DNA of 64,000 nt from the NCBI GenBank assembly GCA_043228905.1, contig JBHGNT010000010.1, positions 15,872,001 through 15,936,000 of the forward strand. Direction: 5' to 3'. Made by a program: the position numbers and the translations under genes. This stretch comes from Azolla caroliniana (taxonomy: Eukaryota > Polypodiophyta). The stretch's first letter is position 1, and each line of letters starts with the position of its first letter. A model generated the notes under the pieces. It worked only from the letters and a program-made list of their open reading frames with translations, did no database searches and was not told where the DNA came from. This document shows positions 56,857 to 64,000 of the stretch, piece after piece.

Positions 56857-57960
56857 TCACGTGATACGTGTGAAAGTGAGTAGTGACTCTCGATGTTCAA
56901 GAACTTTACCAATGAATGTTGCAATCGAGAGTGCACATTGTGGTTGTGAGAGGAATTCATGCAAAGATTGGGCTCGATCGAAGAGATGTGGAAAGCATGG
57001 TCGAATATGATCAAAGGCAGAGCATTGTATCAAAGTGTGATACTCAGACTCGCGAACTTGTTTAGGGCAAAGTGTGCATAACCGACCACTCTCATCACTT
57101 GTACCCCAACGCCCTGTTTCACATCGCAATGCATGTGAGCTAAGTCGCATGGAAGCAATGGTTCGAATGGCAGATAACGGTATGGGCTCTAACATGTATG
57201 GATGTGTACGATTTCCCCGTTCCGCAAAGAATATGGTTTTGTAGTTAGGTGCAACATGTGTAGTATAATGTGTGAAGCGTGAGCCTCCACATTTGTCCCA
57301 TGTCATGATACATTGGCGTTGCAAAAATGCCTCATTTACAGAGGAATCTAATGATGCATCATGAAGCAAGTGTCTCGCATCCCATCTACCAAACCATTTT
57401 TCTATATCTTGCATCCAACCGGAACACAAAATTTTGCTTTTATGCGTCTTTTGGATCTTTTTGCTTGCTTCCCACGCAATTCTAGGAAGTCGATGTGAGG
57501 GACTTTTTTGAACCTTAAGCATGTATTCAACAACCCTTTCCATGGCCATGATCTCAATGGGAAGCGATCCCGTCTCAAGGAGGAGGAGGGTGTAGGGCGT
57601 TTGTTTCTTAACTTGTAGAAACTTGGTAAGAAAATGCTTTTGGACATTTTCAAACTCTTTCCACATAGACTTAGGGATGCTACCGCCCCATACTTCCACC
57701 CCATAGAGAAGAACTGGTGTCACCAAAGTGTCAAAAAGATATTTCTTGAGGACCCAACACTTAATATCTCCAAGATTGCATGTGTTCTCAAATGCATAGT
57801 ATGCTCGTTTGCCCGCCTCTAAGCGGCGTGTAGCACATTCATTCCATCTATGATTTGAAGGAACTTCAAGGCCAAGATATTTGAAGCTTTCCACACATTC
57901 AAGTGGCTCATTGTTGTACATAATGCATGGTTTATCTCTTTTTTGGCTCTTCACAAGCAA
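56857..57960 (-). pseudogene. LINE ORF2 C-terminal fragment
   Basis: 367-codon open frame. It begins in the RT thumb region (KYLGLEVPSNHRWNECATRR, VTPVLLYGVEVWGG) and ends with a cysteine/histidine zinc-knuckle-like block (CTLCPKQVRESEYHTLIQC). Non-LTR retrotransposon proteins use these for target-primed reverse transcription. Endonuclease and RT catalytic domains are missing (5' truncation is normal for LINEs). No internal stop in over 1.1 kb suggests a fairly young copy. The 3' UTR is short and runs into TCTA/TC repeats. Confidence 0.85.
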
Positions 57961-58330
57961 GAAATGGAAATTAGATTATATTATGAGAAAACAAAGTTAC
58001 AAAGAGTAGGCTAAGGGTTAAAGATTGATGTTGAACCGAATGAGTTGTGATTAATGTATGGACACCTATTTATAGGTCCTTTTGGAGTATTCTAGATTGT
58101 TCTAGAATATTTTAGATATTTATGATAATAAATATAACCATGAAATATTCAAGAATGTTCTAGAATATTTTAAATATCTTGTAATAACAAAAAAATATAA
58201 TTATTATAACTCTACATATATGTTATTACAATTGTTAAAGGTTCAACACATAGACCAAGAAGTTGTGGGTTCAACTCCTGAATGTTGCAATAGGTTTATA
58301 ATCTTCAAGGCCAAAACATTGTAATAATAT
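57961..58330 (-). mobile_element. Gypsy-type LTR (minus) with HSEs and tRNA-like module
   Basis: On the minus strand: a B-box-like module near its 5' end (GGTTCAACTCC at 58268-58278, plus strand), HSEs at 58148-58165 and 58090-58107, TATAAATA at 58069-58076, then ATTCGGTTCAACATC. Layout and words match the G2 LTR (61339-61776). Ends are not sharply defined. Confidence 0.6.
58090..58165 (-). promoter_or_regulatory. Two heat-shock elements upstream of a TATA box
   Basis: TTCaaGAAtgTTCtaGAA (58148-58165) is a perfect four-unit HSE. TTCtaGATtgTTCtaGAA (58090-58107) has one mismatch. The minus-strand TATA box follows at 58069-58076. Confidence 0.65.
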
Positions 58331-58420
58331 ATCAATGTATTTCGATTGAAACAAAGCTATTCCACCATCAACTTGCAGAAATTGAATGCCCAAATAATGA
58401 TGCAAATGCCCCAAATGTGA
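58331..58420. other. Short spacer
   Basis: No feature; its last bases TGTGA are the left flank of the copia C2 LTR. Confidence 0.4.
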
Positions 58421-58812
58421 TGTTGAGAATCAAGCTTAACTTGGTCTAGTGTGTGAACTCACCTTGAGAGTGAATAGACACTCCAATGGTCAAGAGTCAC
58501 CATTATGTCACCTCTTTGTATTCTAGCATTTAATATGAGTCATAGAATCATATTCTATGACACATAACTTATGAGCTTTCACATTCCCCATGCTCCATGA
58601 GTCTTGTAGTTAATGAAGAGAGAGGGTGACTATATAAAGCACCCTCCTCCCACCTTGTATAATGTCGTGTCTTTCTCCTTTGTTAATATACTTTACCTTG
58701 CGTATTCTCTGTGTCTTACTCCTTGTCTCTCTCACTCTCACTCTCTCTCTCTCATACACACACATAACTCACATCTCTTCCGCTCTACAAGAATCATATC
58801 CAATTCTTTACA
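58421..58812 (+). repeat. Copia C2 5' LTR
   Basis: Has TATA box CTATATAAAGCACC near 58630 and a CT-rich U5. Almost identical to 28390-28766 in reverse. Confidence 0.92.
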
Positions 58813-58962
58813 TGGTATCAAAGCGATTTGGTAGCTCGATCTAGCCCATTCGCCTCATCGTGATCGTGTGTTGTGCTCCACGCCGACGACCAAGAACCAG
58901 CTCATCGCTATCGTAGCTTCGCTACATAGCTTGCATTCGAAGAGAGAAGAAGAATCGAGATA

Positions 58963-59845
58963 ATGAATACTCAAATTGGGAGCACTCTCCCTACTGAGAA
59001 GTTGGATCGAAACAACTTCGCATCTCGGGAGTACAAGATGCACCAATACCTTGTCGGACAAGGCTATTGGAGCTACATCAAAGGAGCGCATGAAGATCGA
59101 CCCGCCAAAGTGGCTCCCGGATACGTGACATGGGAGCAAGCCGCAAGCCGCGTGATGTATTGCTTGGCGACATGTGTTCACGATCACATGCTCGGCTACA
59201 TTCGCCAACCCAAGACGCCGAAGGAGGCATGGGAAAATCTACGAAAGATTTTCACGGCGAACACAACCGCAAGAAGGCTTCAACTCCGCCAAGAGTTGAA
59301 CAACATTCAACAAAGGGACATGTCCATTACGACATACACCTCGAAGATCAAGGAGCTTTGCGATTCGCTCGGCTCAATAAGCGTAAATATCGATGATGAT
59401 GAGATGGTTCAAATATGCTTCGGCGGCCTCGCACGGTTCGGCGCGATGCGAACCACTGTTCTAGCACGAGAGAAATCTCCCTCCTTCTCCGAGCTCCAAT
59501 CAATGCTAGCTCCAATCAATGCTATTGGTCAAAGAAAACCACGTGTGTACAAGGAGCAATGAGTCGGAAGGCCACATGCTCTACACGCACTCGAACGGAG
59601 GAAGAGGACGCGGACGGTCGAGAGGCCGATTCGGCCAAGGACAAGGCGGACGAGGTCCGACCTACGATAACAACTCCCAACTTCGGCCGCAAAACGGAAG
59701 CCAACGAGGAACCTTCGCAAGAAGGGGGAGCTTCCACTCTGGCCCGAGCCATCAAAACGCAACCGAATGCGGATATTGCGGAAAGCTCGGCCACCACAAA
59801 GAAGAGTGCAGAAAGAAGATGCGCGAATTGGCTTCCACAAGTTGA
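58963..59845 (+). pseudogene. Copia C2 gag
   Basis: STLPTEKLDRNNF, KMHQYLVGQGYWSYIKGA, QPKTPKEAWENLRKIF, QELNNIQQRDMSITTY and EMVQICFGGLARFGAM. A 16-bp tandem duplication (AGCTCCAATCAATGCT at 59492-59507 and 59508-59523) shifts the frame. The rest continues in the frame of 59519-59845 with a GRGRGRSRG basic part and CCHC knuckle CGYCGKLGHHKEEC. Confidence 0.9.
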
Positions 59846-59893
59846 CAACTCACGAATTACGCGCACAACTCCGACTACGAAGGTCATAGTGGA

Positions 59894-60387
59894 ATGTACG
59901 AGCACAACTTCGACTACGAAGATCGTGGCGAAATGTATGCACACAACTCCGACCGTGGCGGAATGTTCATGATGAAACATAGAGCAAACTCTATGTCGGC
60001 CTTTACCTCAATAAGTGCCCTCAATCCGGAGGACGTATGGTTTGTTGACTCCGGAGCCTCAAACCATATGACATCCCATAAAGAATGGTTTCTCAAACTT
60101 CGAGAACCGGAGCGACCCGGTTATGTTGAAACCGGAGATGACACTACGCACCCGATTCGGCACATCGGCAATGTTCCGTTCGGCGAAAGAGGTAAGCAAA
60201 CATACATTTAAAATGTCTTGCATGTTCCCACCATCACGAAGAATTTGGTCTCGGTTGGCCATATGGTTGAGCAAGGGATGCAAGTACGATTCGACCAAGA
60301 AGGGTGCTTCATTGAAAAAGAAGGCTGAATCATCGCACGCGGAAGAAGAGAGGGCCAGATGTTCATTCTCGATTCACACGGCTGAGT
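59894..60387 (+). pseudogene. Copia C2 protease and pre-integrase
   Basis: VWFVDSGASNHMTSHKEW is the aspartic protease active site. Then TGDDTTHPIRHIGNVPF, a TAA at 60209-60211, LHVPTITKNLVSVGH, GCFIEKEG and stop, and MFILDSHTA. It then jumps to ESYWAKAAN, so the integrase zinc finger and catalytic core are deleted. Confidence 0.85.
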
Positions 60388-61338
60388 CATATTGGGCCAA
60401 AGCTGCAAATACAGCCGTCTACCTAATGAACCGGTGCACAACATCCGGCGTGCACGAGGTCACTCCACACGAAAAATACTTTGGGAAGAAGCCAAACTTA
60501 TCACACATCCAGATATTCGGCTCGATAGCGTACGTGCACATCCCCGACGAGAAGCGTCAAAAGCTTGATCTGAAGTTGGAGAAATGTATCCTCGTAGGAT
60601 ACTCATTGGAGCAAAAGGGGTACAAGTGCTACAACCCCTCAACTCAAAAATCTCGCGTAAGTCGAGACGTCGTTTTCGACGAGTCCACATCCTGGTACGC
60701 ACCAGAGACAACCCCGACTCCGCTCGACCCGGAATCCGCCGAACAAGTGATAGAGGATGAAGATCTCCCTACGCGCATGTTCGAAGAAAGTCCGATCACG
60801 ACCCGACTGAGCGGACCACAAGAGCCTTTGAGCAATCAAAGCAAATCATGGCCTAGCCCGAAGATGGACAAAGGGAAGGCGAAAATGGTGGAATACGCAG
60901 ACGATCGCTTCGACGACGATGAGTCGACTCACTCACTTGAGAGTGAGTTCGGCGGCTTCGATGTACCAATCGAAGCTAAGAAAGCCCTCATCTCTGCAAA
61001 TGAAAAGCTCCGTTGCTCCACCCGTGAAAAGAATCTGGTCAGCCGATTCGGCTACAACGACTACATGGCATATCACTATGCCTTTATGATGAAGGTGGTG
61101 ACAGTACGCGAGTCGGAAACATTTTCCGAAGTAGCCAAGGATCCGCGATGGATCGAAGCCATGAACGAGGAGATGCATGCACTACGCAAGAATGAGACGT
61201 GGGATCTCGTTCCCACCTCACCACACAAAAAGGCGATCAGATGCAGATGGATTTACAAAGTGAAGCACAACGCCGACGGTTCCGTTAAGTGCTACAAAGT
61301 GCGACTCGTAGCGAAAGGCTACGCCCAAACGCACAGAG
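60388..61338 (+). pseudogene. Copia C2 integrase C-terminus and RT N-terminus
   Basis: Open frame: [73 protein letters not shown], a Ser/Asp-rich linker, then RT start [51 protein letters not shown]. No stop in 310 codons. Confidence 0.9.
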
Positions 61339-61633
61339 TGTCATGATATGGCAAGACTCGAACCCATGACCTTCGGTTATATGGGTCGAGCTCTTGACCA
61401 TTAGAACATCTATTGTAATACATAGGATATTATTTTCATTTACATTTTATTATAGGAAATTAGTGTATATTCCAGATTTCTCTGGAACATTCTAGAAGCT
61501 TCAGGATTACTCCTGAAAACACTATAAAAGAGGGCACTAGGCATTATGTTGAACCAAATTGGTTCAACGCCAGTCTTAAGCCTTTTAGCCACCGTTGTAT
61601 ATTCTCTTCATATAATAAATATCTTTCTTATCA

Positions 61634-61672
<39 letters not shown>

Positions 61673-61776
61673 GTCTCGCTCACTTCTTCCTTCTCTCGAA
61701 GAAGTTCCACACCTCTCATAGTACTAATCCTTCGTTTAGTACTAATTCCTTCTCTGTCTCAGTACTGTTCATGACA
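61339..61776 (+). repeat. Gypsy G2 5' LTR
   Basis: 438 bp. Order: antisense tRNA-like module (B box GGTTCGAGTCT at 61354-61364, minus strand), HSE 61485-61502, TATA box ACTATAAAAG 61521-61530, (CT)n 61635-61668, end TTCATGACA. Confidence 0.9.
61485..61502 (+). promoter_or_regulatory. Four-unit heat-shock element in G2 LTR
   Basis: GAAcaTTCtaGAAgcTTC, perfect alternating units, 19 bp upstream of the TATA box. This is the arrangement expected for HSF-driven transcription. Confidence 0.7.
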
Positions 61777-61849
61777 GTTTGAACCAATTTGCCTACCTTC
61801 TGTCTCTCTCATTTCCTACTAATCTTTTATTCCTCTTTTCTTTCATCCC

Positions 61850-62659
61850 ATGGCCACTGTTAGCGCTGAAGAATATCACTCTGTTTTCTCGGAATTCCAA
61901 TGCTTGAAGGAGAAGTTCCATGCTTTGGAACAAGAAAACCAACGGTTGCTGGGGGATCTTCAGCAAATCTCCTTAGAAAAGCAGCAAACGCAACAACAAC
62001 ATGGGGAACTTGCGTTACGCGTGCAACAACTCGAAGCCACCATCGTAGCGATGCAACAACATGGGCCCGAAACACAAGGGATTCATAAAGAACCTAAGAT
62101 TGGCCTTCCCACGAAGTTCGATGGAACGCGATCGCAGTTTAGAGGGTTCCTTAACCAGGTACGATTAGTTATTCAAATGCATCCTTCCCGATATCCCACC
62201 GATGCATCACGAGTGGGTTTAGTAGGCACTTTGTTAAGTGGCTCAGCGTTGTCATGGTTCGCTCCACTATTAGAAAAGGAATCTCCGTTACTCAACAATT
62301 TTGAAGAGTTTCTAGGTGAGTTTAAAGCATGTTTCGGAGATACTGACAGCATTAGGACCGCAATCAACAAAATCCGGCGATTACGCCAAGGTGACCGTCC
62401 AGCCTCCGCATACGCTGCAGATTTTCGCCTACTCGCCGCCGATATCCCTTGGGATGATCAAGCGTTGATGGAGCAATTCCGTTATGGTTTACGCAACGAC
62501 GTCAAGGATTTACTCTTGACCTTCCCCGAAGAGCCAAAGTCCTTAACAGAAGCAATCAGTCGCGCGGTGAGATGTGACAACCGCCTCTTTGAGCGACGTT
62601 CGGAACGACAGCTACAGATGCCGAGGGCAAGATCAGAGCCACCTACGCCTCAGTGGTAG
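61850..62659 (+). CDS. Gypsy G2 Gag (capsid part)
   Basis: 269 aa from ATG 61850. N-terminal coiled coil rich in Gln/Glu (residues 5-75), then the gypsy capsid domain: [89 protein letters not shown] and [18 protein letters not shown]. Ends with TAG at 62657-62659, likely a former Gln codon; the zinc knuckle lies beyond in another frame, so a stop and a 1-nt indel separate it. Confidence 0.88.
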   Translation: MATVSAEEYHSVFSEFQCLKEKFHALEQENQRLLGDLQQISLEKQQTQQQHGELALRVQQLEATIVAMQQHGPETQGIHKEPKIGLPTKFDGTRSQFRGFLNQVRLVIQMHPSRYPTDASRVGLVGTLLSGSALSWFAPLLEKESPLLNNFEEFLGEFKACFGDTDSIRTAINKIRRLRQGDRPASAYAADFRLLAADIPWDDQALMEQFRYGLRNDVKDLLLTFPEEPKSLTEAISRAVRCDNRLFERRSERQLQMPRARSEPPTPQW

Positions 62660-63000
62660 CAAGACCTTTTTCGAGGGAGTCATATAATGCGTCTCCAGCG
62701 AATACTCCGACTCCGATGGAGATTGACACTACACGTCGTCGAGGGCCGTTATCCGAAGAAGAAAAGCAGCGACGCCGTACAAATCGACTATGTCTTTACT
62801 GCGGTGGACCAGGACATATCGAAATAAATTGCCCCCATAGGCCAAGAAGACAGGTAAACCAAATAGTCGCTAGTTCTAATTGTACTAAATCCGAACCTAT
62901 TTCAGTAGGGATATCTGATAGTCCTAATAGTACTAATATCCCAGATCTAGCAAACAAATTTGATGTCCTTAGTCAGTTAGAAGAAGAGTTAAACGACTAA
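62660..63000 (+). pseudogene. Gypsy G2 Gag zinc-knuckle part
   Basis: Frame 1, open from 62593 to TAA at 62998-63000. [20 protein letters not shown] leads to [20 protein letters not shown] (CCHC), then [15 protein letters not shown]. The pol frame overlaps its last 37 nt in the -1 register. Confidence 0.85.
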
Positions 63001-64000
63001 GTCCAGCCAAAATAGGAGCCGTTTGGTTGGACAGCCCTAGATCTGTGCAGCCCATTAGTGGTTCCATTCCCTCTAAGCAAGTTAGTGATGTGTTCGTAGC
63101 CCAAGTAATAGTTAGTACTAAAAGTACCCCTCCAGTACATGTCCTAGCACTCCTAGATTCCGGAGCTAACTCTTGCTTTATGGATAAGAAATTTGCTCAA
63201 GCTCATAAGATATCCCTAAGAAAACTCCAGTGTCCAGCCTCTGTAGTAGTCATTGATGGACGTCCCATTGCTTCCGGAAATATCCTAGAAGAGTCAGAGC
63301 CCATTAATATTGTCCTAGATAACTTAGTATGTGTAGTATCATTTAATATTATTAGTATCCCAGAACATCCTATAGTTTTAGGACTACCGTGGTTCGAGTT
63401 ACATAACCCTGACATAGATTGGAGAACAAGAGAAATCCGGTGTCGACAAACCCAAGGGTCAACTCAGAAGATGGCAACCATTTCGCTACGTCAGTTGCGT
63501 AAAGAAGGGCACAAGGAGGAAATGTTCCTCTTTGCAATATCAGTAAACCCCTCCAACACCACTAAAGAAGAATCCACCGTTCAACTTCCCGAGAAGTATC
63601 GCCATTACACCGATGTGTTCGATAAAGTACAAGCCAACACACTTCCTCATCATCGACCGTACGATTGCCCCATCGATTTACAACCGGGAAAAGAGCCGCC
63701 ATGGGGACCGATCTACAATTTGTCACCAACCAAGCTGGAAGTCCTTCGGGCCTATATAGAGGAGAATTTGGAAAATGGTTTCATTCGGCATTCGAAATCT
63801 CCAGCCGGTGCGCCCATTTTCTTCGTCAAGAAAAAAGATGGATCGCTTCGTCTCGTTGTAGATTACCGTGGCTTGAATAAGGTTACAATCAGGAATAGGT
63901 ATGCTCTTCCCCTTATCTCAAGTCTTTTAGAACGGATCAATGGTGCCAGGTTCTTCACGAAGATCGACTTACGGGGAGCATATAACCTCGTACGGATCCG
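62964..64000 (+). CDS. Gypsy G2 Pol (protease and RT, partial)
   Basis: Open in one frame from 62964 to the window end. Protease [15 protein letters not shown] and [19 protein letters not shown] (63140-63430). RT from about 63570: [110 protein letters not shown]. This reaches the first catalytic Asp; the YxDD box and later domains are off the window. No lesion seen in 345 codons. Confidence 0.88.
62988..63039 (+). promoter_or_regulatory. Candidate -1 ribosomal frameshift signal
   Basis: Slippery heptamer G TTA AAC (62988-62994) lies in the zinc-knuckle frame, two codons before its TAA. After a 6-nt spacer an 8-bp stem forms (63001-63008 with 63025-63032, one G-U). The loop TAGG (63013-63016) can pair with CCTA (63036-63039) as a pseudoknot; loop GGAGCC (63015-63020) with GGTTCC (63060-63065) is an alternative. 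Shifting -1 enters the open pol frame exactly. Confidence 0.6.

Larger units (their letters stand above)
58421..61338 (+). mobile_element. Copia C2 (plus), 3'-truncated by gypsy G2
   Basis: 5' LTR 58421-58812 (TGTTGAGAATCAAGC to ATTCTTTACA, 392 bp), primer site TGGTATCAAAGC, gag, protease, pre-integrase, then a jump into the integrase C-terminus and RT N-terminus. It ends inside RT (KGYAQTH) where the G2 LTR begins. The rest is presumably beyond the window. Confidence 0.9.
61339..64000 (+). mobile_element. Ty3/gypsy element G2, 5' part (runs off window)
   Basis: Inserted into copia C2. 5' LTR 61339-61776 with 8-bp inverted ends (TGTCATGA and TCATGACA), then gag, zinc knuckle, protease and RT. 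The LTR end is followed by GTTTGAACCAATTTGCC; I do not recognise the priming tRNA. Same class as element J. Pol is open to the window edge. Confidence 0.9.

Noticed and set aside
62593-62700. A second -1 frameshift between G2 capsid and zinc knuckle
   Set aside because: No slippery heptamer in phase, and the capsid frame ends at TAG where Gln is likely. A stop plus 1-nt indel fits better.

Overview
The window is nuclear DNA of a vascular plant. It holds two host protein-coding genes of ordinary plant structure. One is a multi-exon Ran GTPase on the minus strand (5120-8650) with a TATA box and telo-box. The other is a five-exon GDSL esterase/lipase with a signal peptide on the plus strand (51893-55737). 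Nearly everything else is retrotransposon, nested several layers deep. The LINE, the gypsy pol flavour and one Gag family remind me of elements seen outside core angiosperms (ferns and lycophytes), but that is a weak memory-based impression and I cannot name the species.

Layout. 1-4800: old decayed retrotransposon DNA (gypsy RT relic, copia solo LTR, copia RT/RNase H relic) with small tandem duplications. 5120-8810: the Ran gene. 9025-10600: a tandem repeat, then a truncated copia element. 10800-17340: a minus-strand Ty3/gypsy pol (element F), split by a solo LTR (12014-12568) and by a complete gag-only LTR element (E, 13252-16733) whose two 729-bp LTRs look identical. 17341-19296: 3' end of a minus copia element and 5' end of a minus gypsy element with a Gag related to that of E. 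19297-28389: gypsy element J, split in its gag by a full-length copia element H (20072-25853, TSD ATGGC). 28390-31401: minus copia element C2. 31402-34055: GC-rich repeated block of D-type LTR character. 34056-42651: two copia copies in tandem sharing the middle LTR (A and B). 42652-46775: broken LTRs, including an inverted LTR pair and a reverse-oriented copia 5' end. 46776-51880: AT-rich intergenic DNA with a MITE and 271-bp tandem repeats. 51893-55737: the GDSL gene. 56172-57960: copia and LINE 3' fragments. 57961-64000: a gypsy LTR, a plus-strand C2 copy, and gypsy element G2 inserted into it and running off the window.

How the parts relate. The window reads as a host-gene island pair separated by about 42 kb of nested LTR elements. 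Target-site duplications and interrupted reading frames give an insertion order: F is older than the solo LTR and E, and J is older than H and C2. Most elements are dead. Many in-frame stops are TAG at conserved Gln positions (CAG), as expected from deamination of methylated CHG sites. Element E (young, gag only) and G2 (a candidate -1 frameshift signal, heat-shock-element-like U3) are the least decayed and most interesting.

Main leads. (1) E is a recent non-autonomous gag-only LTR element. (2) G2 has a slippery heptamer plus pseudoknot between its zinc-knuckle and pol frames. (3) Two gypsy LTRs have four-unit heat-shock elements just upstream of TATA boxes. (4) tRNA-like Pol III A/B-box modules sit antisense near the 5' end of four gypsy-type LTRs. 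(5) Copia element H has a charged extension after RNase H whose stop codon is supplied by the LTR.
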